Assembly (NCBI GenBank): GCA_025929365.1
Contig: JAICMG010000007.1
Coordinates: forward strand, 1 to 42,934
DNA length: 42,934 nt
Reading direction: 5' to 3'
From: Frankiaceae bacterium
Lineage (GTDB): Bacteria > Actinomycetota > Actinomycetes > JAFAQI01
Position 1 is the first letter of the stretch; every line of letters begins with the position of its first letter. Below, piece after piece: positions 1 through 7,746 of this stretch. Both the position numbers and the translations under genes were made by a program. The notes below the pieces were generated by a model. That model worked only from the letters and a program-made list of their open reading frames with translations, was not told where the DNA came from and ran no database searches.

Positions 1-10
1 CGACGCTTGC

Positions 11-16
11 TACGCT
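11..16 (+). promoter_or_regulatory. possible -10 element of the tRNA-Lys gene
   Basis: TACGCT fits the actinobacterial TANNNT -10 pattern and lies 10 bases before the mature tRNA 5' end. The -35 region would fall outside the window, so this is only a suggestion. Confidence 0.35.
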
Positions 17-25
17 GTGCGACGC

Positions 26-101
26 GCGCCGCTAGCTCAACTGGCAGAGCAGCGGACTCTTAATCCGCGGGTTCGGGGTTCGAGTCCCTGGCGGCGCACC
101 A
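26..101 (+). tRNA. tRNA-Lys (anticodon CTT), CCA encoded
   Basis: A full cloverleaf can be read. The 7-bp acceptor stem is gcgccgc paired with gcggcgc, and the D arm starts GCTC. The anticodon stem is gcgga/tccgc with loop ctCTTaa, and the T arm contains GGTTCGAGTCC. Discriminator A is followed by an encoded CCA. The CTT anticodon reads lysine AAG codons. The next gene begins only a few bases after the CCA. Confidence 0.96.
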
Positions 102-107
102 AAAGGA

Positions 108-923
108 GTGGGGACGGACCGGCGACGCAACAAGGTGCTTCGCACTCTTCTGAATGCGTTGCACGAGGTCGACCGCGCCTGCAAGACGCTGGGGATCACC
201 TACTGGATTGACGGCGACACGCTGGTCGGCGCGTTCCGCGACGGGGCGCCGATCCCGTCTGACGACGACGTCGATCTCTGCATGCTTCCTCGCGACGTCG
301 CGCGGTTCGTCGAGCTTGCCCCCGACCTGCTCGGACCCGACTTCAGCGTACAGACGCCGGCGGACGACCCGGCGATCACGTCGACGGTCAAGGTCTACGT
401 CAACGGGACCCACGCACCGAGTCTGTTCCACGAGCTGCACGATCTGCCGAGACCGATCCACGACGGGTTGTTCGTCAGCATCATGGTCGTGTCGGCCGTG
501 TCCGAGTTTGCCGTCGTGCGACGGATGGAGCGAACGATGGCGCTCGTCGTGAAGACCGAGAGCTACGCCGCGGCGATGGCGCGCTCACCCGAGGTCCGTC
601 GTGGCCGGCAGCGGCTCAAGTGGATGCTCATCGCGCGGGTTCCGCGCACCGCGATCCGCTGGATGGCGCGCTGGCTGGCCTCACGGCAGTCACGGCGTGA
701 CGGCAACCTGCTGGGCATCCCGTCTTCCGGCACGCCCGGCGTGGTCCGCCGACGGGTGATCTTCCCGGTCAGCCCGCTTCGCCTCGGTGGGCTCACGGTG
801 CCGGCACCGGCCGATCCGGAGACCTACTTGCGCGCTCAAGCCGCACTCGTCGACCTGATGCCAAGAGCAGAAGTGGACGAGCCGGTCGACAACACGGGCT
901 TGCTGACGGCCGACGAGCCTTAG
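108..923 (+). CDS. LicD-like family protein
   Basis: The 271-residue product carries a LicD/nucleotidyltransferase-like signature near residues 30-57 (YWIDGDTLVGAFRDG followed by PSDDDVD). Its Asp-rich segment matches the metal-binding part of that fold. LicD-family proteins transfer phosphocholine or related groups onto surface glycans. The substrate here cannot be told from sequence. The start is uncertain: GTG 108 has an AAGGAG directly abutting it with no spacer, and the next in-frame start is GTG 135, which would still keep the domain. It lies just downstream of tRNA-Lys and may be read through from it. No other glycan genes are adjacent. Confidence 0.65.
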   Translation: MGTDRRRNKVLRTLLNALHEVDRACKTLGITYWIDGDTLVGAFRDGAPIPSDDDVDLCMLPRDVARFVELAPDLLGPDFSVQTPADDPAITSTVKVYVNGTHAPSLFHELHDLPRPIHDGLFVSIMVVSAVSEFAVVRRMERTMALVVKTESYAAAMARSPEVRRGRQRLKWMLIARVPRTAIRWMARWLASRQSRRDGNLLGIPSSGTPGVVRRRVIFPVSPLRLGGLTVPAPADPETYLRAQAALVDLMPRAEVDEPVDNTGLLTADEP

Positions 924-939
924 GAGTGGCGGGCCCTGT

Positions 940-945
940 TACCGT
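940..945 (+). promoter_or_regulatory. -10 element for a leaderless aldolase transcript
   Basis: TACCGT (TANNNT pattern) ends 6 bases before the ATG at 952, and no Shine-Dalgarno sequence precedes the start. The spacing suits transcription starting at or near the A of the ATG. Confidence 0.4.
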
Positions 946-951
946 GCCCGG

Positions 952-1602
952 ATGCTTGAGAAGGAACGTTCGCAGCTTGCGTCGGCTTGCCATCGGGTCG
1001 CCGCCAAGGGCCTCGTCACCGGCACCGCAGGCAACCTGTCGATCCGGGCCGGCGACCACGTCGTCATCACCCCGACCGGCGGCGTCCTTGAGGACCTGAC
1101 GCCCGAGATGATGACCGTCATCGACTTCGATGGTCAGATCATCGACGGCGACCTTGCTCCCACGTCGGAGACTGAGCTCCACCTTCTCGTCTACACGTCG
1201 TCCTTCGCGAAGGCGGTCGCTCACGCGCACGGACTGGCGTCGACGGCGGTCGCCTGCACGCACGACGAGCTGCCGGTCATCCACTACAGCCAGCTGATGC
1301 TCGGCGGCTCGGTGCGCACGGCGCCGTACGCGACCTTCGGCAGCCCGGAGCTGGCGAAGAACGTCGTGGCCGCGCTCGAGGGCAAGACCGCCGCGCTGAT
1401 GGCCAACCATGGTTCGGTCGCGCACGGCCAGACGATCGAGAGCGCGTGCGAGACGCTCGAGATGCTCGAGTGGAGCTGCGAGCTCTACGCCAGGGCGCTC
1501 AATCTCGGGACGCCGAGGCTGCTGACCGACGAGGACCTGCAGAAGGTCATCGAGGCCGCCATGAAGCGCGGATACGGCAGCACGAAGAAGGCCGACAACT
1601 AG
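952..1602 (+). CDS. class II aldolase/adducin family protein
   Basis: The 216-residue length is typical of the L-fuculose-1-phosphate aldolase / ribulose-5-phosphate 4-epimerase family. Visible family features are the N-terminal GTAGNLSIR phosphate-binding segment, a catalytic-type Glu in SETELH (E73), and the zinc ligands H91 and H93 (HAH) plus H153 (NHG). The family cleaves or epimerises sugar phosphates using divalent zinc in the cytoplasm. The natural substrate cannot be assigned, since no sugar kinase or isomerase is adjacent. The stop lies 7 bases from the convergent PhyH gene. Confidence 0.85.
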   Translation: MLEKERSQLASACHRVAAKGLVTGTAGNLSIRAGDHVVITPTGGVLEDLTPEMMTVIDFDGQIIDGDLAPTSETELHLLVYTSSFAKAVAHAHGLASTAVACTHDELPVIHYSQLMLGGSVRTAPYATFGSPELAKNVVAALEGKTAALMANHGSVAHGQTIESACETLEMLEWSCELYARALNLGTPRLLTDEDLQKVIEAAMKRGYGSTKKADN

Positions 1603-1609
1603 CCGGCGG

Positions 1610-2413
1610 TCAGCCGTCCCACACCATCGCTTCGGACGGATCCGTGTTCATCAGCAGGTCGAGCGGGCGCTGCTTGTCGATGTGGCCGATCAGTCCCCGG
1701 TAGACGTCGTACCCGACGAGCTGTTGCAGGCGCGCAGGGAAGCGCCGGACGAGATCGGCCGGGATGCCGAGCTGCTGGTTCTCCTGCTGCCGGATGAAGC
1801 CGGCGCAGTAGTTCATCGCGATGCCGTAACGACGTTCGGTCGTGCGGTTCGCACCGCCGCCGTGCCACAGCGCGCCGTCCCAGACCAGCACGCTGCCCGT
1901 GCCCATCTCCGCCGGGACGGTCTCGTAGTCGCCGCCGTACTCCGGGTTCTCGCGCAGGTGCGAGCCGGGCACCAGCCGCGTGGCGCCGTTGGCATCCGTG
2001 AAGTCGGTGACCGCCCACATCGTGTTGCAGACGATCGGCGCGTGCGGCTTCGCGAGCGGGATCAGGATGTCGTCGGCGTGGATCGGCTGCGCCTTCTCCT
2101 CGGGACAGATCACGATCGAGGACAGCGAGGAGATCAGGCAGCCCGGATCGAGCACGCCCTCGACCACGGGCAGCACGGTGTCGAGCAGCGGGATCTGTTC
2201 ATAGAGCACGCCGTGCACGAGCAGGTTGTAGATGCGCAGCGTGCGGGCGCCTTCGAAGTCGTTGCCGGCCGGTACGACGCCGAGCTCGGCCTCGAGCCGG
2301 TCGAGGTCGGCCCGCAGCCCATCGGCGAGGACGGCATCGAACGCGTCCTCGATGATCGTGTAGCCGTCGCGCTGGACCGCCGCGACGTGCGCCTTGACCG
2401 CATCGGCATCCAT
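1610..2413 (-). CDS. phytanoyl-CoA dioxygenase (PhyH) family protein
   Basis: This is a 267-residue Fe(II)/2-oxoglutarate oxygenase. The facial triad is visible as H112-x-D114 (PIHADD) and distal H184 (ALWHGGG), with a 2-oxoglutarate-type Arg around 194-195 (TTERRYG). I chose ATG 2413. The longer TTG start at 2443 would run into the divergent thioesterase's ribosome-binding site. Family members hydroxylate acyl-CoAs or diverse small molecules, so the substrate is unknown. It is divergent from the thioesterase gene with about 41 bases between the starts, so the two promoters must share that space. Confidence 0.8.
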   Translation of the reverse strand: MDADAVKAHVAAVQRDGYTIIEDAFDAVLADGLRADLDRLEAELGVVPAGNDFEGARTLRIYNLLVHGVLYEQIPLLDTVLPVVEGVLDPGCLISSLSSIVICPEEKAQPIHADDILIPLAKPHAPIVCNTMWAVTDFTDANGATRLVPGSHLRENPEYGGDYETVPAEMGTGSVLVWDGALWHGGGANRTTERRYGIAMNYCAGFIRQQENQQLGIPADLVRRFPARLQQLVGYDVYRGLIGHIDKQRPLDLLMNTDPSEAMVWDG

Positions 2414-2454
2414 TTGTCGGCGGATACTACGCGGAAACAACAAGGAGGGCGGGC

Positions 2455-2883
2455 GTGGCGCTCACCGAGGACGAACAGCTGGCACGGCGGCAGGCGATCC
2501 GTGAGCTCATGCCGGCAACACCGTTTCTGAAAGGGCTCGGGGTCGTGCTCGACCGCTACGAGCCGGACGACGTGACCTTGCGCGTGCCGTTCCGCGACGA
2601 CCTCACCAACGACGGCACGCACTACCACGGGGGCGTGATCGCCTCCGCCATCGATACGGCGGGTGCTGCCGCCGCGTGGTCCAACCACGACTTCGACAAG
2701 GGCGCCCGCGCCTCGACGATCGCGATGAGCGTGCAGTACGTCGGGGCGTGCAAGAGCTCCGACCTGTTGTGCCACGCCCGCACGGTGCGCCGCGGCAAGG
2801 AGCTGACCTTCACGGAGATCACCGCCACCGACGCCGGCGGCAACGTGGTCGCGCACGCGGTGCAGACCTACCGCATCGTCTGA
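2455..2883 (+). CDS. PaaI-type hotdog-fold thioesterase
   Basis: The 142-residue single-hotdog protein has the PaaI/4HBT pattern. NDGTHYHGGVIASAIDTAG gives the family HGG motif followed by the central helix that carries the acidic residue. The C-terminal strands end in AHAVQTYRIV. These enzymes hydrolyse acyl- or aryl-CoA thioesters. The GTG start is preceded by AAGGAGG with 5-base spacing, a strong ribosome-binding site. The neighbouring PhyH, Ddn-like and crotonase genes suggest a CoA-ester catabolic setting (inference). Confidence 0.82.
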   Translation: MALTEDEQLARRQAIRELMPATPFLKGLGVVLDRYEPDDVTLRVPFRDDLTNDGTHYHGGVIASAIDTAGAAAAWSNHDFDKGARASTIAMSVQYVGACKSSDLLCHARTVRRGKELTFTEITATDAGGNVVAHAVQTYRIV

Positions 2884-2896
2884 CGCGCTCCTCGGA

Positions 2897-2902
2897 TAGG
2901 TT
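2897..2902 (+). promoter_or_regulatory. -10 element for the Ddn-like gene
   Basis: TAGGTT fits the TANNNT -10 pattern about 28 bases before the ATG at 2931, leaving a short leader that contains the purine run TAGGGGG. No convincing -35 is seen. Confidence 0.3.
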
Positions 2903-2930
2903 CGTGGCGAGTACCTCTTAGGGGGTCGCG

Positions 2931-3371
2931 ATGCCAACGTCTGACCGCGTGATCGGTGCCGGTGCATGGACACTCGAGCACGGTCATCGCTTCCTGCTGG
3001 CGATCACGGGTGGCCGGTTCCCGAAGAAGGTCGCCGGGATGAAGACCCTCGAGATCCACGTGAAGGGGCGCAAGTCCGGCAAGGTCTACTCGAACATGCT
3101 GACGACGCCCGTCCACGAGGACGGCAAGTACGTGATCATCGCGTCGAAGGGCGGGTCGCAGGACCACCCCGACTGGTACAAGAACCTCGTCGCCAACCCG
3201 GACATCGAGGTCACCGTCGACGGCGAGCGGAAGCCGATGCGCGCGCGCACGGCGACCCCGCAGGAGAAGGCAGAGCTGTGGCCGCGCGCGGTCGCGGCGT
3301 ACAAGGGCTACGCCGGCTACCAGCGCAACACCGACCGTGACATCCCGGTCGTGATCTGCGAACCGCGCTAG
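2931..3371 (+). CDS. Ddn-like F420-dependent nitroreductase family protein
   Basis: The 146-residue protein matches the deazaflavin-dependent nitroreductase family. It has a GMKTLEIHVKGRKSGK strand with the GRKSG segment, then SNMLTTP and the YVIIASKGG core. HPDWYKNLVANP is the family hallmark near the F420 site. Mycobacterial Ddn reduces quinones or nitroimidazoles with F420H2, and relatives reduce other enones. It appears monocistronic, 70 bases before the crotonase gene. The physiological substrate is unknown. Confidence 0.88.
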   Translation: MPTSDRVIGAGAWTLEHGHRFLLAITGGRFPKKVAGMKTLEIHVKGRKSGKVYSNMLTTPVHEDGKYVIIASKGGSQDHPDWYKNLVANPDIEVTVDGERKPMRARTATPQEKAELWPRAVAAYKGYAGYQRNTDRDIPVVICEPR

Positions 3372-3427
3372 GCACTAGGGCGTGGCGCTGCCCACCCCCG
3401 ACCCTGACGCGAGCGTCACCTAACCGC

Positions 3428-3433
3428 TAGCGT
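3428..3433 (+). promoter_or_regulatory. -10 element for a leaderless crotonase transcript
   Basis: TAGCGT ends 8 bases before the ATG at 3442. A CTGACG -35-like hexamer lies at 3404-3409 with an 18-base spacer. No ribosome-binding site is present, which fits a leaderless message. Confidence 0.45.
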
Positions 3434-3441
3434 CCCTGCCC

Positions 3442-4311
3442 ATGGACTTGAACGAGACCCGTGAGCGGATCATCTACGAAAAGGAAGGCCCCATCGCCCG
3501 GGTCATTCTCAACTGGCCCGAGAAGGCGAACGCCCAGGACGAGGTCCTGGCCATGGAGGTTGACCAGGCCCTCTACGACGCCGAGCGCGACTGGGACATC
3601 AAGGTCGTCATCCTGAAGGCGAACGGCAAGGGTTTCTGCTCCGGTCACATCGTCGCGAACATGCAGGAGGCGTACCCGAGCTTCGCCGCGGAGACGGTCG
3701 CTCGCGGCAGCGCCTGGAAGGCGCAGAGCGACCTGTTCGTCAAGCCGGTCATGAACCTCTGGGAGTTCGCGAAGCCGACCATCTCGCAGATCCACGGCTA
3801 CTGCGTCGGCGGCGGCACGCACTACGGCCTGACGACGGACATGGTGATCGCCTCCGACGACGCCTACTTCGGCTACCCGCCGCTGCAGGGGTTCGGGATG
3901 CCGTCAGGCGAGTGCTCGATCGAGCCGTGGGTGTTCATGAACTGGCGACGCGCGGCGTACTACCTCTACACGTCGGAGACGGTGACGGCCGAGAAGGCGC
4001 TGGAGTACGGCCTCATCAACGAGGTGGTGCCACGTGACCAGCTTGAGGACCGCGTCGAGGCGATCGCCCGCCACGTGGCGCAGGCTCCGCTCACGACGCT
4101 GATGGCGACCAAGGCCAACCTGAAGCGGGCATGGGAGCTCATGGGCATGCGGGTCCACTGGCAGAGCTCGAACGACCTCGTCACCCTGGCGTCGATGAGC
4201 AAGGACGTGCAGGCGCTGATCGGCCAGGTCATCGGCGGCAACATGAAGCCCGCCGAGATGGCCCGCAGGCAGGCCGCGGCGGCCCAGGGAGCCGACCCCG
4301 TCGCCGACTAG
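3442..4311 (+). CDS. enoyl-CoA hydratase/isomerase family protein
   Basis: The 289-residue crotonase-fold protein begins with a typical strand pair ending in ILNWPEKANAQ. The first oxyanion-hole region is KGFCSGH, and the second is YCVGGGTHYGL. The usual catalytic Glu positions are not obvious (FGYPPLQGFGMPSGE), so it may not be a canonical hydratase. Its last codon overlaps the convergent thioesterase through a shared CTAG. It stands apart from any dehydrogenase or thiolase. Confidence 0.82.
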   Translation: MDLNETRERIIYEKEGPIARVILNWPEKANAQDEVLAMEVDQALYDAERDWDIKVVILKANGKGFCSGHIVANMQEAYPSFAAETVARGSAWKAQSDLFVKPVMNLWEFAKPTISQIHGYCVGGGTHYGLTTDMVIASDDAYFGYPPLQGFGMPSGECSIEPWVFMNWRRAAYYLYTSETVTAEKALEYGLINEVVPRDQLEDRVEAIARHVAQAPLTTLMATKANLKRAWELMGMRVHWQSSNDLVTLASMSKDVQALIGQVIGGNMKPAEMARRQAAAAQGADPVAD

Positions 4312-5180
4312 AGATAGGTGAACAGCACCATCTGCGTGGCGTAGCCGACCGGGACGCCGGACTCGTCCCAGAGCATCGACTCGACCGACGCCCAGCCCTC
4401 GTCGGCCCACCGGGCGCGGTCGTGGGCCAGCACCCACCCCGAGCGGAGCGGCTCGAACAGGTGCACCGTCAGGTCCGCGCTCGGGGCGAACCAGACCGGA
4501 GGCCGGTGGCCGATGCGCTCGGCGATCGCGCCGGGCATCCGGTCGGCGAGGGCGATGAGCGCGAGCGGGTCGATCGTGCCGTCGCTCCTCACCGGCGGGT
4601 CGTCGAACCGCAGCCAGGTCGCGACCTCCGAGCTGATCGGCTCGTGCTGCTCCCACGGCGGGTGCCTGATCGCGGCGCGCCCCTCGACCCGCTCCCAGAA
4701 CCGTGACGGTGGGAAGCTCTCCGCGCCCGGCGGCAGCGGATCGCGGTACGACGGACACGAAAGCGGCGGGGCAACGACCGGTGGGGTCACGTCGGTGAAG
4801 GTCGGGCCCTTGCGCGTCGCTCCGTAGACCGCGACCGTGGTCGCTCCGCTGTCCGCACCGGCGTTGCGGACCTCGCAGCGCACCTGTGCCGCGGTGCGGC
4901 CGCGCCGCAAGACGTCGACCGTGATCTCCAGCTCGCCCGGCGCGACCGTGCCGGCGAAGACCGTCGTGCAGGTGCGCAGCGCCAGGCTTGCGTCATCGAG
5001 CTCGGCTTGAGCGGCCCGCAACCCGAAGGCGGCAACGACGCCGCCTTGCGGGAAGCGCACGACGTCCCAGCTGTCATCGAGGCCTGCGCTGTACCGGCCG
5101 TCCTCGATCCGGCGTACGACGACGTCCTCGGCGAAGGTCCCCACGCGAAGATCGTGCCGCATCGGCCGCATCGGCCGCAT
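4308..5180 (-). CDS. acyl-CoA thioesterase family protein (double hotdog, TesB-like)
   Basis: The 290-residue length and two-lobed layout match the TesB-like thioesterase family. The first hotdog has FPQGGVVAAFGLRAAQ. A central linker rich in Pro follows, and the second lobe contains WFAPSADLTVHLFE and ESMLWDESG. These enzymes release fatty acids from CoA. Three in-frame ATGs (5180, 5171, 5162) arise from a tandem 9-base repeat, so the exact start is unresolved. The stop codon overlaps that of the upstream crotonase. Confidence 0.75.
   Translation of the reverse strand: MRPMRPMRHDLRVGTFAEDVVVRRIEDGRYSAGLDDSWDVVRFPQGGVVAAFGLRAAQAELDDASLALRTCTTVFAGTVAPGELEITVDVLRRGRTAAQVRCEVRNAGADSGATTVAVYGATRKGPTFTDVTPPVVAPPLSCPSYRDPLPPGAESFPPSRFWERVEGRAAIRHPPWEQHEPISSEVATWLRFDDPPVRSDGTIDPLALIALADRMPGAIAERIGHRPPVWFAPSADLTVHLFEPLRSGWVLAHDRARWADEGWASVESMLWDESGVPVGYATQMVLFTYL
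5160..5180 (-). repeat. tandem 9-base repeat carrying three candidate ATG starts
   Basis: On the minus strand ATGCGGCCG occurs twice and is followed by ATGCGGC, so the protein can start MRPMRPMRH, MRPMRH or MRH. Slippage at this repeat would change the N terminus by three residues without shifting frame. Confidence 0.6.
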
Positions 5181-5221
5181 AGCCTCGAGCCATATCCGAC
5201 ACTCACGGGGGAGTGAGACCC

Positions 5222-5641
5222 ATGACAGAGCTGTCCTTCGGCGGGCTTCACCACGTCGCGATCAACGTTCGCGACCTGGATCGTTCGGTGCAGTGGTACG
5301 GCGATGTACTGGGCTTCGCACCGCTGTTCCCGTACGACACCGACGACTTCGAGCGGCGCATCATGCGGCATCCGAGCGGGGTGGTCGTCGGGCTGACGAG
5401 ACACCGCCATCCCGACGCGGAGGTCGCGTTCAGCGAGCGCCGCACCGGGCTGGACCACCTCGCGTTCGCGGTGGCGAGCGAAGCGGAGCTGCAGGCATGG
5501 GCGGAGCGCCTCGACGCCGCCGGAGTGACGCACTCCGGCGTCAAGGTCGCGCCCCAGACCGGCTCGGCGCTGATCGCCTTCCGCGATCCCGACGACATCC
5601 AGCTCGAGCTCTACGTCGCGCAGGGAGCGACCGCTCGGTAG
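5222..5641 (+). CDS. VOC (glyoxalase/dioxygenase-like) family protein
   Basis: The product is about 139 residues with a single vicinal-oxygen-chelate module pair. HHVAINVRDLDRSVQWY opens the first half with the metal-type His. GLDHLAFAV opens the second, and the ending FRDPDDIQLELY supplies the final Glu ligand. I prefer ATG 5222 because GGGGGAG sits 8 bases before it. The track start GTG 5213 overlaps that site. The function could be isomerase, lyase or resistance protein and cannot be narrowed. Confidence 0.82.
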   Translation: MTELSFGGLHHVAINVRDLDRSVQWYGDVLGFAPLFPYDTDDFERRIMRHPSGVVVGLTRHRHPDAEVAFSERRTGLDHLAFAVASEAELQAWAERLDAAGVTHSGVKVAPQTGSALIAFRDPDDIQLELYVAQGATAR

Positions 5642-5741
5642 GGCGGCCCGGCGAAATCGACCTGACGGCGATCCGCCGCGATGAAACGCTGCGGGCTGGC
5701 TCGTCTGCCTCTCCGACGACCACCGCGACTGAGGGATCCCC

Positions 5742-7025
5742 GTGCTGCGTACGACGCTGGCCGACGTCAAGAGCGCGCCCGCACTGCTCGCCAGCATCCT
5801 GCTCGCCACCACTGGGCAAGGCCTGGTGCTGCCCTTCCTGTTCATCTACCTCACCCACGTGCGGCATCTCGACCCGACCTGGATCGGGTTGGCGGGAGCC
5901 TGGATCGGGCTGGCGGGTCTGGCCATCGCGGGGCCCGCGGGCGCGCTTGTGGACCGTTTCGGCGCCCGGCGCGTGTTCGTCGGGCTCGCGCTCGTCGAGG
6001 CGGGAGGGCTCGCGTCGTACGCGCTCGTCCATTCGGTCTGGCAGGCCTTCCTCGCCGCGACGTTCGCGTCGGTGGGCGGGACGCCCGTGATCGGTGCGTT
6101 CAACACACTGCTCACCACGGCGACGCCGGAGGCGAACCGGCAGCGGTTCTTCGGCGTGACCTTCGTCGCGCTCAACCTCGGCATCGGGCTCGGCGGCCTC
6201 ATCGGGGGTGCGGTCGCCGACGTCCATCACGCCCGGTCCTTCGAGATCCTCTACGGCACCGCGGGCGTCACCGGAATCGTCGCCGCGCTGATCGTCGTCG
6301 GACTGCGTGACCTCGGCACGCCGGTCCCGCACGATCCGCAGGCGCCACCACACGGCGGCTACCGCACCCTCGTGCGTGACCGCGTGTTCATGCGCTACCT
6401 GGTGGTCGGTGTGTTGCTGATGGCCTGTGCCTGGGGTCAGCTCGAGTTCGGCTTCACCGCGTTCGCGGCCGACGTCGCCAAGGTGTCGACGCGGGTTGTC
6501 GGGTGGGCCTTCGCGGCCAACTGCGCGACCATCGTGGTGATCCAGCTCGCCGTCCTTCCCCGGATGGAGGGCAGGAGCCGCACCAGGCTGCTCGCCGTCG
6601 CAGCGACGGTGATCGGCAGCTCGTGGCTGATCCTCGCGTGCAGCTCGTTCGATGCCGGTGCGGGCGGCGCGGTCGCGGCCGTGGTCGGGTGCGGCGTTGT
6701 GTTCTCGTTGGGCGAGGTCGTCTTCTCGCCAGTCCTGCCGGCGCTCACCAACAGCCTGGCGACTGACGCGCTGAGAGGGCGCTACAACACGGTGTCGTCG
6801 ATGACGTTCGGGGTCACGACGGTCATCGGCCCGCTCACCGGTGCGCCGCTCATCGGCCACGGTCTGTGGGGAGTGTGGTTGATCCTCGTCGTTGCGTGCG
6901 CAGCCGCTGCCACTCTGGGGGCGCTGAGCCTGCGGCACCGCCTCACGCCGGAGCAGGACGGCCGGGAGCCGCCACTCGCTACTTCCTTCGTCGCGGTGGG
7001 CGGAGCGTGGCAAACGGATCCGTGA
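5742..7025 (+). CDS. MFS transporter
   Basis: This is a 427-residue hydrophobic protein with about 12 predicted membrane segments. The MFS loop 2-3 signature is visible as GPAGALVDRFGARRVF near residues 65-80, and a second related loop falls mid-protein. Family members export or import small molecules by proton coupling, and the substrate is unknown. The GTG start follows a weak GAGGGA. The last 47 bases overlap the 3' end of the convergent nrtR gene, so both C termini are encoded on opposite strands of the same DNA. Confidence 0.85.
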   Translation: MLRTTLADVKSAPALLASILLATTGQGLVLPFLFIYLTHVRHLDPTWIGLAGAWIGLAGLAIAGPAGALVDRFGARRVFVGLALVEAGGLASYALVHSVWQAFLAATFASVGGTPVIGAFNTLLTTATPEANRQRFFGVTFVALNLGIGLGGLIGGAVADVHHARSFEILYGTAGVTGIVAALIVVGLRDLGTPVPHDPQAPPHGGYRTLVRDRVFMRYLVVGVLLMACAWGQLEFGFTAFAADVAKVSTRVVGWAFAANCATIVVIQLAVLPRMEGRSRTRLLAVAATVIGSSWLILACSSFDAGAGGAVAAVVGCGVVFSLGEVVFSPVLPALTNSLATDALRGRYNTVSSMTFGVTTVIGPLTGAPLIGHGLWGVWLILVVACAAAATLGALSLRHRLTPEQDGREPPLATSFVAVGGAWQTDP

Positions 7026-7695
7026 CCGTGAGCTCGTGACTGCGGAACCGGTAGGCCATCGCGGGGCGCCCGCCCGCCCGGCCCGGCGCGCTGAGCCGGC
7101 CGGTCGGCTCGATCAGGTGTCGGCGGTCCATCACCCGCGCCAGGTTGGTCTGCGTGACGGGGTAGCCGAGTGCGGCGCTGAAGATGTCGCGCAGCTCGGC
7201 GAGGGTGAACTCCGGCGGGGCGAGCGCATGCCCGATGTTGGTGTACGACAGCTTCGCGCGGAGCCGCTCGACGGCTGCCTCGATGAAGTCGATGTGGTCG
7301 AACGCCGTCGGGGGCAGATCCTCGACCGGGTGCCACGCCGTGTCTTTCGGCAGCGCAGGGGCGGCGGACGTCGGAACGATGCCGAGGTACGCCGTCGCCA
7401 GCACCCGGCCGCGCGGGTCACGATGAATGTTGCTGTGAGTCGCGAGCTGCTCGAGATGGGTCAGCTCGCGCACCTCCACCTTCTCGGCGAGGTGGCGGGT
7501 GATGGCGGCGCGCAACCGCTCGTGAGCGAGCACGCCCCCGCCGGGGAGTGCCCACTTGCGGGCGAACGGCGCCTTCGCGCGGCGCCACATCAGCACCGAG
7601 AGGCGGCTGCCGCGCACCGAGAGCACGACGGCGAGGACCTCGTGGGGATAGGCGGGCCACTCCGGCAACGCGCCTTCCCCCTCACCGCGTGGCAC
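6979..7695 (-). CDS. nrtR: NrtR-type NUDIX/winged-helix regulator of NAD biosynthesis
   Basis: The 238-residue protein has an N-terminal NUDIX-like domain (about residues 20-150; ALPGGGVLAHERLRAAITRHL with a degenerate Nudix box). A C-terminal winged-helix region follows (about 155-235), containing FTLAELRDIFSAALG and TNLARVMDRR. This architecture defines NrtR, which represses NAD genes and senses ADP-ribose or related nucleotides. It is divergent from nadA across 77 bases holding a near-perfect palindrome. The GTG start follows a TAGCAT -10 by 6 bases, so the message is likely leaderless and autoregulated. Confidence 0.88.
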   Translation of the reverse strand: MPRGEGEGALPEWPAYPHEVLAVVLSVRGSRLSVLMWRRAKAPFARKWALPGGGVLAHERLRAAITRHLAEKVEVRELTHLEQLATHSNIHRDPRGRVLATAYLGIVPTSAAPALPKDTAWHPVEDLPPTAFDHIDFIEAAVERLRAKLSYTNIGHALAPPEFTLAELRDIFSAALGYPVTQTNLARVMDRRHLIEPTGRLSAPGRAGGRPAMAYRFRSHELTVTDPFATLRPPRRRK

Positions 7696-7701
7696 GACCG
7701 G

Positions 7702-7710
7702 ATGCTACGG
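7702..7710. promoter_or_regulatory. overlapping divergent -10 elements of nrtR and nadA
   Basis: On the minus strand TAGCAT (7707-7702) precedes the nrtR GTG by 6 bases. On the plus strand TACGGT (7705-7710) would start nadA transcription near 7717. The two hexamers share three base pairs, so polymerase could not bind both promoters at once. Confidence 0.45.
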
Positions 7711-7717
7711 TGAAGGC

Positions 7718-7746
7718 GAGGTAATCGCCTAACAGGCGAAAACCTC
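7718..7746. promoter_or_regulatory. palindromic operator candidate for NrtR
   Basis: GAGGTaatCGCCT-AAC-AGGCGaaaACCTC is a 29-bp inverted repeat with 13-base arms, 11 of 13 positions matching, around an AAC centre. The inner TCGCCTAACAGGCGA is perfectly symmetric, and a third AGGCGA copy lies at 7714-7719. The site covers the expected nadA start point and the nrtR -35 region, as a shared repressor site should. Assignment to NrtR rests on position; I cannot compare it with a known motif here. Confidence 0.7.

Noticed and set aside
1-950. Genomic island inserted at tRNA-Lys
   Set aside because: No integrase and no repeat of the tRNA 3' end was seen in the window, so the tRNA location alone is not evidence.
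5541-7013. 490-codon minus-strand ORF antisense to the MFS gene
   Set aside because: The composition is low-complexity, rich in Arg/Glu/Asp, and opposite a clear membrane transporter frame.
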